DNA of 64,000 bases. It comes from an uncultured Paracoccaceae bacterium. GTDB taxonomy: Bacteria; Pseudomonadota; Alphaproteobacteria; Rhodobacterales; Rhodobacteraceae. Made by a program: the position numbers and the translations under genes. The notes below the pieces were generated by a model. That model was not told the DNA's origin. It searched no databases and was given only the letters and a program-made list of their open reading frames with translations. Within the stretch, counting starts at the first letter, position 1, and each line of letters starts with the position of its first letter. Shown one piece after another: positions 45,630 to 54,698 of this stretch. The DNA lies in NCBI GenBank assembly GCA_943787985.1, contig CALSOO010000002.1, positions 62,001-126,000 of the forward strand, written 5' to 3'.

Positions 45630-47125
45630 GCCGCTGTCCCTCCCATCAGGCTCATGTAGCTGGCCGGGCGGGTTGTGCCCACATTGGCCTTGGGCAAATA
45701 CGGATAGAAGTCCAAATCCAGCCGTGGTGGTCGCTTTTCGACCCGACACAGCACAAGATGTTTAACAGCGTCATAACCGATCGCACCCAGATCAATGGCA
45801 TGGCTGATTGCACCCTGCACGACGTCGACCTCGAAGGTTTCCAAAAGGCGCAGAACTTGCACGTATTCCCGCTTGCCCGGTTTGCCCATTCGGGCTTCGA
45901 GCAGCCGGTGCAGGGTCGCGAAGACATCTGGCAAATCCCAGCCCTGTAACGGCGCGGCCTGATCCAATGCACCAACCTTTTGTTCAATCAAAGGCAAAAA
46001 GTGGAGCGGGTCGAAGATCATATCTGCGGATGCATAGGATCGTTCGTGTCGTGCAATCACCTCATTGCCGCAACCGATCAGGACCTCATGCACAAACCCA
46101 CGCACATGGACGTCGTGATGCGCATACGCCACCGGCACAGAGTAATCATTGCCGCGATATCGCACCATCGAGATCGAGGTTGCCCGTGTACTGACATGAT
46201 CGCAGGCTTCATATTCTGCGACGGGCAATCCCATCAGCGCATCCAAGTCGGACATCAAACGCTTACCGATGGACATGTCATGGCCGCGCAACGTATCGCC
46301 CTGACGCGCCAAACATTTCTCTTCCAGATGGGCGTTCAGATCATCAAAGCTGTCATAACGCGGCGCGGGCACCATGAAGTTGCGACGTGTGTAACCAACC
46401 ATCCCCTCAACATTGCCTTTGTCGTTCCCGCGAGCGGGCCGCCCAAACTTGTCATCAAACAGGTAGTGCGACTGCAACTCTGTGAACCGACGCGTCCGGA
46501 CACGGGTGCGCTCACCCAGAATCCGCGCCACGGCGATCTTGGTGTTATCGTAGAGAATGGATTGGGGAATGCCGCCGAAGAAAGCAAAGGCCGACACGTG
46601 GCCATCGCAAAACGCCTCGGTCGTCTCAGCAGGATATCCCTTCACAAACACCGCATCCGAATGCGGTAAACTCATCACAAAGAAGTGGATCTTGCATTCT
46701 ACGCCGCCAATCACCCCAAGTGTCTCGCCAAAGTCCACTTGCGCGTGCCCTGGCCGATGCGACAGCGGTACAAACACTTCTTTGGTGCGTCGCTTTTGTT
46801 CGCGCACGTAATAGGTCACCGTGGTCAGGCTGCCTGCGTATCCGTGTTCGTCGCGCAACCGTTCAAAAATCCGCTTCGCGGTGTGCCGCTGCTTTTTGAT
46901 CAGGGCTTTATCCGTCCGCAAAATCTCATCAATGACACCGACATAACCATCAAGCGTTGGTCGCCGTGGGGCTTCTGAACGGCGATACCCTGGCGGCAAA
47001 GCATGACGCAGCATCTTCGCTATCGTCTTGCGGTCCTTGTTGAAATAACGGGCCGCCGCACGAACAGACATACCGTCCTTCAAACACGCACGGCGCACAC
47101 GACTATAAATATCCACAGAATACAT
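45626..47125 (-). CDS. istA: IS21-family transposase IstA
   Basis: 499 residues, intact. N-terminal helix-turn-helix (GMSVRAAARYFNKDRKTIAKML), then the DDE integrase core (HAQVDFGETLGVI, SILYDNTKIAVARI, GNDKGNVEGMVGYTRRN) and a C-terminal beta domain (VRYRGNDYSVPVAYAHHDV). Catalyses strand transfer of the element. Confidence 0.95.
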   Translation of the reverse strand: MYSVDIYSRVRRACLKDGMSVRAAARYFNKDRKTIAKMLRHALPPGYRRSEAPRRPTLDGYVGVIDEILRTDKALIKKQRHTAKRIFERLRDEHGYAGSLTTVTYYVREQKRRTKEVFVPLSHRPGHAQVDFGETLGVIGGVECKIHFFVMSLPHSDAVFVKGYPAETTEAFCDGHVSAFAFFGGIPQSILYDNTKIAVARILGERTRVRTRRFTELQSHYLFDDKFGRPARGNDKGNVEGMVGYTRRNFMVPAPRYDSFDDLNAHLEEKCLARQGDTLRGHDMSIGKRLMSDLDALMGLPVAEYEACDHVSTRATSISMVRYRGNDYSVPVAYAHHDVHVRGFVHEVLIGCGNEVIARHERSYASADMIFDPLHFLPLIEQKVGALDQAAPLQGWDLPDVFATLHRLLEARMGKPGKREYVQVLRLLETFEVDVVQGAISHAIDLGAIGYDAVKHLVLCRVEKRPPRLDLDFYPYLPKANVGTTRPASYMSLMGGTAA

Positions 47126-47182
47126 CTCCCGCCCTCCGATAACTCGAAGGGCACAAACTGGCGGACTTTTACTCCGCTACAA

Positions 47183-47481
47183 CCGCGCTAAGCAGTCGTT
47201 TCTGTGGCCCATTATTGCTCCGCGTTTTACATGTTATGTCGAGCGAAACAGTTTCGCCGCGGCCACTCTCGTGGCGCGGATGGCGGACGCGTCCTTGGCA
47301 CCGGCTCCTATTTGGGACGATCTCAAATCCTTCGATGGCAAACCTTGGCGCGGCAAAATTCATATCCTCACTGCCGGATATCCATGCCAGCCGTTCACCC
47401 TCTCAGGATTGCGCAAAGGCGAAAACGATCCCCGCCACCTCTGGCCAGACGTTGCCCGCATTTGGTTTTGGAATTGGTAAC
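47183..47481 (+). pseudogene. DNA (cytosine-5) methyltransferase, N-terminal fragment
   Basis: In frame directly after the IS21 end: FTCYVERNSFAAATLVARMA, then PIWDDLKSFDGKPWRGKIHI and the catalytic motif IV TAGYPCQPFTLSGLRKG, ending ...PDVARIWFWNW at a stop. The true start and motif I (FAGxGG) are missing, cut off by the IS. The continuation (VRPEWVFFENV...) is found 2.2 kb away on the opposite strand at 49686. The gene is thus split by IS insertion and inversion. Confidence 0.8.
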
Positions 47482-47686
47482 CGTTGCTCAATGTGGTCAT
47501 AGAGTACCGAAACTACATACGCCAAATAGTACGATGTTTCTTGGTCCTCAGTTCCGTTCGGCCCATTCCGGACATTGATCGCGCAGATCGAATGCCGCGT
47601 CCGCAGCCCGCATTGCGTACATTGGCGTCTGACTGCGGCATCATTAATTTTGCAATGTCTAGGTCGCGGGACGAAGCTGTCGTTGA

Positions 47687-48928
47687 CTATGTTTTTCGCC
47701 GCATGGGTTGCAACGCCATATAGGTCAGCGAGCGCCACATCCACTCCAGTGGGCCAAAACGATATCTCGCGAGCCATAGCGGTGCGATGATCATCTGCAA
47801 GACCCAAACCGCAATGACGATCAGCAGCTGTCCCCAGCGTTCAACATGACCAAAAAGGCCAAGGCCGAACCCGTAGAAGATGAATGTACAGATCAGGGAT
47901 TGCAGGATGTAGTTGGTGAAGGCCGTTCGCCCGACCGCCGCGAGCCGTTTTTGCAGGCCCGGTAACCAATTGCCATGCACCATTCGCATGACGATGCCTG
48001 TATAGGCCAAAGCCAAGGCGATGCTGCCGACGTAATTATAGGCAATCCCCATTCCCAGTTGACCGAAAAGCGGATCATGGCCGTGCTCTGTCAGTTTGAG
48101 GATGCTGAGTGTGACCAACGGCAGACCGCATGCCAAGCCTACAATCGCAAGTCTGGTGTAAAACCGCGCTGAGCGACGCCCCGCCAATACACCGATCTTG
48201 AAGAGCCCCATGCCAATCAGCATGAGACCGCCCGCCCGCCAGATTAAGAAACCCGGGAGCGCTTCAATATGCATGCCCAGGGCCGACGGAATCCGTTGTG
48301 CTAAGGCCTCTGACCAACTACCACGGTAAGCCTCGACTTCGGCCATGATCTCCTCTGTCGTATAGGCAAAGTCCGCCGCGATCTCTTGTACGACCTCAGG
48401 TGGGGCAAATGTCAGCGACAGGTTGATCAGTAGGGGGACGCTAAGCGTCACCGCCCCCAAAACAAACAGCCACACGGCGCGTAGATTGCGCAGCCAGTAA
48501 AGCACGAAAGCCGCAATCGCGTAGGTCACAAGAATGTCGCCGTACCAGATCAGATAGGCATGTATTAGGCCAAAGACCAGCAACCAGAAGTTCCGGCTAT
48601 AATGGTGCGCAAGCGTCGGGAGGCCCTTGGCCTGCCGAGTCTCCGTAACAAGCACGATCCCTGCGCCGAATAGCATCGAAAACAGAGCCATGAACTTCAT
48701 GTCGGCAAAGGCATGGCTGAGCGCCCACACCCACCAGTTGATGCCGGTCAGATCGCCATATCGCGACGGATCGAAATAGGCCGCCTCTACCATCGCAAAG
48801 CTCTGGATGTTCATCAGAAAAATACCCAGTAGCGCAAAGCCACGCAGCACGTCGATGCTTTCAATCCGGTCTTGTGCGCGAACCGGAGCTGCAATTCCCG
48901 TCACGATCGCCTCCCATTTTGCACCCAA
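47687..48928 (-). CDS. DUF418 family membrane protein
   Basis: 413 residues with about ten hydrophobic segments. The N-terminus RIESIDVLRGFALLGIFLMNI and C-terminal FTNYILQSLICTFIFYGFGL are typical of DUF418 / YeiB-like proteins related to membrane acyltransferases. Function unknown. It lies in the segment that appears inverted within the methylase gene, but itself is intact. Confidence 0.88.
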   Translation of the reverse strand: MGAKWEAIVTGIAAPVRAQDRIESIDVLRGFALLGIFLMNIQSFAMVEAAYFDPSRYGDLTGINWWVWALSHAFADMKFMALFSMLFGAGIVLVTETRQAKGLPTLAHHYSRNFWLLVFGLIHAYLIWYGDILVTYAIAAFVLYWLRNLRAVWLFVLGAVTLSVPLLINLSLTFAPPEVVQEIAADFAYTTEEIMAEVEAYRGSWSEALAQRIPSALGMHIEALPGFLIWRAGGLMLIGMGLFKIGVLAGRRSARFYTRLAIVGLACGLPLVTLSILKLTEHGHDPLFGQLGMGIAYNYVGSIALALAYTGIVMRMVHGNWLPGLQKRLAAVGRTAFTNYILQSLICTFIFYGFGLGLFGHVERWGQLLIVIAVWVLQMIIAPLWLARYRFGPLEWMWRSLTYMALQPMRRKT

Positions 48929-49119
48929 TTCGTAGTAGTTTGCAGAGGTCTATTCTAGCTTAATGACCGCTTTTGCCAATCGTAAAGAGCGACTTCGCAC
49001 CCGCAGCGAATGTCGGCATTCCGCCCAACGTGCTGAAAAGCGAAGCCCGCTGTGGGCTTCGCCAGTGTCATTTTCTCACAGCGACATGTTTCGAAGGTCA
49101 ATTAGCGATAACTGTACAT

Positions 49120-49686
49120 TCAGTTGCCGAGTTCAACTCGCAAAGCGCAATACGCATGCGCCGCAGCCAGTGAGACCACTCCGTTACCGGCCGCACCGGA
49201 TCGGTCCAACCCGAAGGCCACCCCATCATCCAGTCCGTGAATGCAGGGTTTAAGCTGAGGGGATCGCTCGAGTGCTTTTCCCCACTCAGCAAAATCACTC
49301 GGAATCGGTGGGAAGACTGGAAGCGCTGGGGCGACCAGCCTGCGGCTGTCATCAGGTCCCACATCAATGTCCAGGCGCTGCCGGCATTCTTGATCCCGAC
49401 TTGGCTGCCGATCTGGTTCAAATCCGTTTTGAACTGGACCCCGTTCGCCGTGCCCACAATGCACGCTCTGTTGCCCGACCCTTTGAACGTCGGTGTGGGC
49501 CAGAATGAAGAGCCTTTCGCGGGTATGCGACCCGCCGACTTCCGCCGCTGATACGACGCGCGTTGCAACCCTGTAGCCCATTGCCTGAAGGTCTCTGGTG
49601 ACGTCTTGCAGGCCAAGGGTGAGATGCCCGGGGACGTTTTCAAAGAAGACCCATTCGGGGCGCACTTCGTCTGTAACCAGTACACT
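49120..49686 (-). pseudogene. DNA (cytosine-5) methyltransferase, C-terminal fragment
   Basis: Begins around VTDEVRPEWVFFENVPGHLT (motif VI ENV), followed by GYRVATRVVSAAEVGGSHTRERLFILAH (motif VIII QRR-like RER) and ending KPCIHGLDDGVAF ... AAGNGVVSLAAAHAYCALRV (motif X). It continues exactly where the fragment at 47183-47481 stops but on the other strand. No start codon or ribosome site of its own is evident, so it is probably dead. Confidence 0.82.
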
Positions 49687-49730
49687 CGAATAAACGTACG
49701 ACAGTACCAAACGTCGAAAAGGTGATCCAA

Positions 49731-50108
49731 ATGTTGGCTATGATGCTCCTGTGCACGACCCTAACTGTATCGGATGGTGACAGAATCTATTGCGACGATG
49801 AGTTGGTGCGCATTCTGGGCGACGGAACACCACATGAAACTGGCGTCGATACGCCGGAACTCAGGACCTACAAATGTAAAGCCGAGGCCGAGGCCGCGCA
49901 ATCTGCAAGGGATAGAATGCGCGAGTTGATATCGGTTGATGGCGTCAGAGTTGAAGAGAGTGGCGAAAGAGACCGCACACAAACACGGAGACGGCTTGTG
50001 CGTGTATGGGTGCCCACTGCGAGCGGTGAGCGCACTGCTGGGTCCATTTTACTAGAGGAGGGACATGCAAGGGCGTGGGTTAAAGGCCAAAAGATCGATT
50101 GGTGTTAA
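49731..50108 (+). CDS. Thermonuclease (SNase)-like protein
   Basis: 125 residues from ATG 49731 (ribosome site AAAAGGTGA). A short hydrophobic start (MLAMMLLCTTL) may be a signal peptide. SNase features: VSDGDRIYCDDELVRIL, GVDTPELRTYKC, a small-residue turn and the basic catalytic Arg region RRRLVRVWV, then LLEEGHARAW. A compact staphylococcal-nuclease fold; as to activity, Asp and Arg of the active site appear conserved. Its stop codon is the start of the right copy of the direct repeat. Confidence 0.8.
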   Translation: MLAMMLLCTTLTVSDGDRIYCDDELVRILGDGTPHETGVDTPELRTYKCKAEAEAAQSARDRMRELISVDGVRVEESGERDRTQTRRRLVRVWVPTASGERTAGSILLEEGHARAWVKGQKIDWC

Positions 50109-50134
50109 CCTGGGTGTTATATGACCCTTTAAAC
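50105..50134 (+). repeat. Direct repeat, right copy
   Basis: Partner of 44655-44682 (25 of 28 identical plus two extra bases). Confidence 0.65.
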
Positions 50135-50325
50135 GGGGTTTAATTTTTTGCGCGCACCAAAGGGTTTAATGGGTTAGAATATTGTTTGCTGCAAATATCT
50201 CTGTCATTCACTGCAAAAATCCCTGTCACGCTACATACATTGAGTAACCCAACCCGCCTGCCCCACTAGACGCCACTGATGACAATCCCTATATAATCAC
50301 TCAGGAACTGGACAAGAGGCCATTT

Positions 50326-50688
50326 ATGGACCAGAATAAAGACATGTTAGAAGGTACGCCTTTGATTGCGCCCTCCTCAACAGATCATCCGTTGTACGAA
50401 GCAATCGTTGACGCGTGCCGCTCGGTCTATGATCCAGAAATTCCGGTTAATATCTACGAGCTTGGTCTCATTTACACCATCAACGTCGATGACCAGGATG
50501 CGGTAAAAATTACCATGTCTCTGACCGCGCCGGGCTGTCCGGTCGCGGGCGAAATGCCGGGGTGGGTTGCGGATGCTGTTGAGCCTTTGCCTGGTGTAAA
50601 ACATGTGGATGTGAGCCTGGTCTGGGAACCTCCATGGGGTATGGACATGATGTCGGATGAAGCCCGTTTGGAATTGGGCTTTATGTAA
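50326..50688 (+). CDS. sufT: SUF system Fe-S assembly protein SufT (MIP18/DUF59 family)
   Basis: 120 residues. DUF59 core with DPEIPVNIYELGLIYTINV and the conserved TAPGCPVAGEMPGWV, whose Cys is functional in the family, ending VWEPPWGMDMMSDEARLELGFM. Promotes maturation of Fe-S proteins. First of three co-oriented genes with a SufA-like carrier behind it. The main suf cluster is elsewhere. Confidence 0.92.
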   Translation: MDQNKDMLEGTPLIAPSSTDHPLYEAIVDACRSVYDPEIPVNIYELGLIYTINVDDQDAVKITMSLTAPGCPVAGEMPGWVADAVEPLPGVKHVDVSLVWEPPWGMDMMSDEARLELGFM

Positions 50689-50748
50689 TCGCGCGGGCAA
50701 GCACAGATGGTGCACCGCCCAATGTACTGCGCCAAAGGAGTAACTTAG

Positions 50749-51099
50749 ATGTTTTCTATCCCTGGCAAACAAGCCGTATCCATCACCCCGAAAGCAGCCC
50801 TGCAAATCGCCAAGCTTATGGAATCGGGCGGTCATGCAGGTCTTCGGATCGGCGTCAAAAAGGGTGGCTGTGCAGGTATGGAATACACAATGGACTATGT
50901 TTTGGAGCGTGATCCGAACGACGAAGTTGTAGAGCAGGACGGGGCGCGTGTTTTAATCGCGCCCATGGCGCAAATGTTCTTGTTCGGCACTGAAATTGAC
51001 TATGAAACCAGTCTTTTGGAATCTGGGTTCAAATTCAAAAACCCGAACGTCAGCGAAGCCTGCGGCTGCGGCGAGTCGATCAAGTTCGAGGGCATGTGA
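50749..51099 (+). CDS. sufA: A-type Fe-S cluster carrier (SufA/IscA, HesB family)
   Basis: 116 residues. The three cluster-binding cysteines are in GVKKGGCAGMEY and ACGCGESIKF. A-type carriers deliver [4Fe-4S] or [2Fe-2S] clusters from the SUF scaffold. Lies 60 bp after sufT; its stop overlaps the next start by one base (TGATG). Confidence 0.92.
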   Translation: MFSIPGKQAVSITPKAALQIAKLMESGGHAGLRIGVKKGGCAGMEYTMDYVLERDPNDEVVEQDGARVLIAPMAQMFLFGTEIDYETSLLESGFKFKNPNVSEACGCGESIKFEGM

Positions 51100-51422
51100 T
51101 GGCTGTGAGCGACGCGCAAATTGCGTTCGTTCATGATCTGTTTGCCGATCTCGCCCCGCTCACAACTCGAAAAATGTTTGGAGGCCTTGGGGTGTATGCC
51201 GACGGCACCATCTTTGCTCTGGTCATGTCCGACGGCACTTTGCGCCTAAAAGGTGCGGCCGCGGTTGGAGCCATTTTTGAGCGCGAGGGGTGGGAGCGCT
51301 GGACTTACACCCGCAAAGACGGCGCACTCAGTTCAATGCCGTACTGGACCTTGCCCGACGATATTCTGGACGATCCCGACCGCGCGTGTAATTGGGCAAG
51401 ACAAGCGCTAGCGGCCCTTTAA
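51099..51422 (+). CDS. TfoX N-terminal domain protein
   Basis: 107 residues from ATG 51099 (an in-frame GTG at 51096 also exists). LAPLTTRKMFGGLGVYADGTIFALV and YWTLPDDILDDPD are the TfoX N-domain pattern. In enteric TfoX this part belongs to a competence regulator; single-domain versions in alphaproteobacteria have no proven role. Translationally coupled to sufA, convergent with the oxygenase gene by a 4-bp overlap. Confidence 0.88.
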   Translation: MAVSDAQIAFVHDLFADLAPLTTRKMFGGLGVYADGTIFALVMSDGTLRLKGAAAVGAIFEREGWERWTYTRKDGALSSMPYWTLPDDILDDPDRACNWARQALAAL

Positions 51423-52336
51423 GGCGCTGATTTCTTTTGTAAATGCACATAGGTCTGCTCAAATCGCGCAGCCAGATGAGCACCTGCCAGAACAGTATCA
51501 CCTGACGCAGGAGGCGCGACATTCGTGTCATGCGCAGGATTGAAGAACAAAGGCACCGAAACCCGTTCATGCAGCCCACCAACCACACGGTGCGGCGTCG
51601 CCTTGACGGACCCTTGAGTCCAAAACTCCATCATCTCACCGAAGTTGATCACAAAATCTCCGGGAGGGGCATCCACAGCAATCCATCCCCCACCGCGCTT
51701 GCGCACCTCCAATCCGGGAGAGCCATCCGTCGCCAACAGCGTCAAACATCCATAGTCGGTGTGCGTGGCGATGCCAAAATCCCTCGACGTGGCCCAAGGC
51801 GGCCGCTCGGGGTAATAATTGCCACGCAGCAACGCCATAGGCTTGTCAAAAGCGGCGTCAAAATAGTCTCGTGGCATATCGATCGCTTGCGCGATGCCAC
51901 GCAGCAAATCCATTGCTACAGCGCTGGCATCTCCGTAATAGTCCTGAATCTTTTTGCGAAATACAGTGTTGCCTTCTGGCCATTGATTTGGTGCATAGAC
52001 AGGCAAATCGGCCAGCGGGTCGCCCACGGACAATTCAAATCCGCTGTCAAAAAACTGTTTGTAATCAGGGTTTGCATCAGGATCGACTTGTTCGGATCCG
52101 GGGGCGCCCCATCCGCGGTTCGCACCGGTTTGCGCCATGTCGATCGCACGCTTCTCACTCTCGGGAAGGCGGAAGAAGGCGCGGTAAGTTTCGATGACGT
52201 CCTTCACACGGTCCGGTGTCAGTGCGGTGTTGTAGATAGTGGCAAAGCCAACTCCACGTGCGGCCTCGGCCAAAGCGGCCAGTGTGAAAGGATCAGCTTC
52301 ACGGATTTTCTGTGCATCTAGTCTGGGGATCATCAT
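51419..52336 (-). CDS. 2-oxoglutarate/Fe(II)-dependent dioxygenase, isopenicillin N synthase-like
   Basis: 305 residues from ATG 52336 (MMIPRLDAQKIREADPF). N-terminal DIOX_N region (GVGFATIYNTALTP) and the 2OG-Fe(II) core with metal ligands in THTDYGCLTLLATD (H-x-D) and the distal His in KATPHRVVGG, followed by R-x-S (ERVSVPLFFNP) that holds the 2-oxoglutarate. The substrate is unknown. Divergent from tpiA by 124 bp. Confidence 0.9.
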   Translation of the reverse strand: MMIPRLDAQKIREADPFTLAALAEAARGVGFATIYNTALTPDRVKDVIETYRAFFRLPESEKRAIDMAQTGANRGWGAPGSEQVDPDANPDYKQFFDSGFELSVGDPLADLPVYAPNQWPEGNTVFRKKIQDYYGDASAVAMDLLRGIAQAIDMPRDYFDAAFDKPMALLRGNYYPERPPWATSRDFGIATHTDYGCLTLLATDGSPGLEVRKRGGGWIAVDAPPGDFVINFGEMMEFWTQGSVKATPHRVVGGLHERVSVPLFFNPAHDTNVAPPASGDTVLAGAHLAARFEQTYVHLQKKSAP

Positions 52337-52460
52337 CTTGCCCTGCGCTCTGGTTTGCAGCAGTGAGTACCCCCTACAGCGGCCAAGGAAAACCCCAACA
52401 TTGTCGGTGCGCGCCTGCAATGCTAGACCGCAGGGATTGTCACCAAAAAGGAGCACACAC

Positions 52461-53210
52461 ATGCGGCGCAAAATTGCAGCAGGCAACTGGAAGATGAACG
52501 GCACAAGCGCAGCCCTGTCCGAGCTGGACACACTGGCGCAGTCCCATACACATTCCGACTGCACCATCGTCATTTGCCCCCCTGCCCCTTTGCTGTTTCG
52601 CGCCTGTGAAATAACCGTTGCAACGCCCGTCTCTATCGGCGCTCAAGATTGCCACGGCGAGGTCAAAGGGGCGTTTACGGGCGATATTTCCGCGGAAATG
52701 GTTGCTGACACAGGCGCGACTCATGTCATCGTAGGACACTCCGAGCGGCGCGACGCCTACAACGAACGCAACCGCGATGTGCGCAACAAGGCCGAAGCCG
52801 CACGCGCCGCTGGTCTATGTGCGATCTTGTGCATCGGCGAAAGCCTGGAAGACCGCGAGGCCAGCAACACGCTTGATATCATCGCAGGGCAACTGTCGGG
52901 TTCAGTTCCGGAAGACATCACAGCAGACACGCTGGTCATCGCCTATGAGCCGATCTGGGCCATTGGAACGGGCAAAGTTCCAACACTGGAACAAATTGTC
53001 CAAGTGCATGATTTCATCCGCACCCAATTGTGCACGCGGTTTGGCGCAGAGACAGGCGCAAGCATCTCGCTGCTTTACGGTGGATCTGTCAAAGCCAGCA
53101 ATGCGGCAGAGATATTCAAAGCCGAAAACGTAGATGGTGCATTGGTCGGAGGCGCCAGCCTCAAGGCGGAGGACTTCTCCCCGATCATCACAGCTTTGAA
53201 CGCGTCCTGA
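52461..53210 (+). CDS. tpiA: Triosephosphate isomerase
   Basis: 249 residues from ATG 52461 with AAGGAG upstream. Active site: Asn-Lys in AAGNWKMNG, His in VIVGHSERR and catalytic Glu in VIAYEPIWAIGTGKV; the phosphate loop LLYGGSVKASNA is intact. Interconverts DHAP and glyceraldehyde 3-phosphate. Confidence 0.97.
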   Translation: MRRKIAAGNWKMNGTSAALSELDTLAQSHTHSDCTIVICPPAPLLFRACEITVATPVSIGAQDCHGEVKGAFTGDISAEMVADTGATHVIVGHSERRDAYNERNRDVRNKAEAARAAGLCAILCIGESLEDREASNTLDIIAGQLSGSVPEDITADTLVIAYEPIWAIGTGKVPTLEQIVQVHDFIRTQLCTRFGAETGASISLLYGGSVKASNAAEIFKAENVDGALVGGASLKAEDFSPIITALNAS

Positions 53211-53260
53211 CTTCCTTTCGTTGCAAATATCCCAGAGCGCGAGACAGCGTCTCGCATACA

Positions 53261-53293
53261 AAAAGGCCGGCCCAACTCGGGACCGGCCTTTCT
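53261..53293. terminator. Bidirectional terminator between tpiA and dctM
   Basis: AAAAGGCCGG ... CCGGCCTTT stem of nine to ten pairs with A-run on the left and T-run on the right, serving the two convergent genes. Confidence 0.85.
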
Positions 53294-53315
53294 GAGGAGA
53301 ACGCGCAAAAAAGCG

Positions 53316-54695
53316 CTACTTGGTTATGATCTCGGGGCCCATCATCAGGGTCGGCAGCCACGTTGAAATTGCGGGGATGTAGGTGACCATGATCAAGAAA
53401 ACAAAAAGCACTGCAAGGAACGGCAAAGAGGCTTTAACGACCCGCATCATCGGCATCCCTGCGACGCCAGAGGTGACAAACAGATTCAACCCGACGGGTG
53501 GCGTGATCATCCCGATCTCCATGTTCACAACCATGATGATACCAAGGTGAATGGGATCAATACCCAGTTGTATCGCAATCGGGAACACCAAGGGCGCCAC
53601 AATAACCAACAGTCCTGACGGCTCCATGAACTGTCCACCAATCAACAAAATGATGTTGACGATGATCAGAAACACCACAGGACCAAAACCCGCCGCCAGC
53701 ATGGAAGACGCGATCTGTTGTGGAATCTGTTCGTCTGTCAGAACATGTTTCAGGATCAACGCATTGGCGATGATGAACATCAGCGTGACAGTCAGCTTGC
53801 CAGCTTCAAACAATGCATCGCGTGTGTCGCGGTGGAAAAACACCGTGATCAGCGCCCAGGGCTTTTGGGCGATGCTCAGATTGGCCCTGTCGTCCCCTTT
53901 GACATGGAGAGGCCCCATGTCGCGATAGACAAAACACGCGATCAGAAAGGCATAAACAGAGGCCACAGCCGCAGCCTCGGTCGGGGTAAAGATGCCCCCG
54001 TAAATACCACCCAGAATGATCACAATCAGGAACAAGCCACCCGAGGCGCTCAGCCCCGAGCGCCACACTTCGCCCCAGCCCATCCACTCGCCCTTTGGCA
54101 GGTTCTTGATCTTGGCAATGGCGTAGATGGTGATCATCAACATCGAACCGGCCATCAAGCCGGGAATCACACCGGCCAGAAACATCCGTCCAACCGACAC
54201 GTCCGTTGCGGATGCATAGACCACCATCACGATCGACGGGGGGATCAGAATACCCAAGGTGCCCGCGTTGGCAATGACACCCGCGGCAAAGTCTTTGGTG
54301 TAGCCAACCTGCCGCATCCCTGCGATGACGATCGACCCAATGGCAACCACTGTGGCGGGAGAAGACCCGGACAGGGCGGCGAACAGCATACAGGCAAAGA
54401 CGCCCGCAATCGCCAAACCGCCCGGAAAATGCCCGACAATTGCAATGGAAAAGCGGATGATCCGCTTGGCCACGCCCCCGGTGGACATAAAGGTCGATGC
54501 CAGCACGAAAAACGGGATCGCAAGCAACGTATAATGCCCTGCCATCGCTTGGAACAACGTCTGCGCGATAGAGGCCAATGAGGTGTCGCTGAGCACCAGC
54601 AAGAACATGATAGAGGACATGCCAAGGCTGACCGCAATCGGCACGCCGATCAACATCAGGCCAATCACCATGGCAAAAAGAATTGCAACTTCCAT
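53316..54695 (-). CDS. dctM: TRAP transporter large permease DctM
   Basis: 459 residues, about 12 membrane segments. Typical family runs are ALSGSSPATVVAIGSIVIAGM, NAGTLGILIPPSIVMVVYA and EIGMITPPVGLNLFVTSGVAG. Uses the sodium or proton gradient with DctQ and the periplasmic DctP to import C4-dicarboxylates or another organic acid. Three bases downstream of dctQ. Confidence 0.95.
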   Translation of the reverse strand: MEVAILFAMVIGLMLIGVPIAVSLGMSSIMFLLVLSDTSLASIAQTLFQAMAGHYTLLAIPFFVLASTFMSTGGVAKRIIRFSIAIVGHFPGGLAIAGVFACMLFAALSGSSPATVVAIGSIVIAGMRQVGYTKDFAAGVIANAGTLGILIPPSIVMVVYASATDVSVGRMFLAGVIPGLMAGSMLMITIYAIAKIKNLPKGEWMGWGEVWRSGLSASGGLFLIVIILGGIYGGIFTPTEAAAVASVYAFLIACFVYRDMGPLHVKGDDRANLSIAQKPWALITVFFHRDTRDALFEAGKLTVTLMFIIANALILKHVLTDEQIPQQIASSMLAAGFGPVVFLIIVNIILLIGGQFMEPSGLLVIVAPLVFPIAIQLGIDPIHLGIIMVVNMEIGMITPPVGLNLFVTSGVAGMPMMRVVKASLPFLAVLFVFLIMVTYIPAISTWLPTLMMGPEIITK

Positions 54696-54698
54696 GGG

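Larger units (their letters stand above)
44713..47182 (-). mobile_element. IS21-family insertion sequence (ends approximate)
   Basis: Contains overlapping istA and istB genes in the usual order. Both ends carry a related motif: TGT, a few bases, then GAGTAAAA and a G/C-rich stretch (from 44713 on the plus strand and from 47182 on the minus strand). The resulting 2.47 kb is a typical IS21 size. No clear target duplication is visible at these ends, which fits either slightly misplaced ends or later rearrangement of the flanks. The right end abuts a truncated cytosine methylase gene. Confidence 0.75.

Noticed and set aside
49098-49730. Alternative minus-strand frame with LNPAFTDWMMGWPSGWTD, which resembles ends of some phage methylases
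   Set aside because: The other frame carries ENV, RER and GNGVV motifs in order and ends like a full methylase; only one frame can be the ancestral gene, so this is treated as a shadow.
50165-50179. 15-mer TTTAATGGGTTAGAA shared with 56598-56612
   Set aside because: One or two identical 15-mers are expected by chance in a 64-kb window, and the two copies have different orientation to the nearby genes.
41500-50300. Prophage or integrative element using tRNA as attachment site
   Set aside because: No integrase, phage or conjugation gene is present, and the tRNA lies inside the IS1595-type element instead of at a boundary. The 15-base tRNA match at 42682-42696 is better explained as a collapsed tRNA copy.
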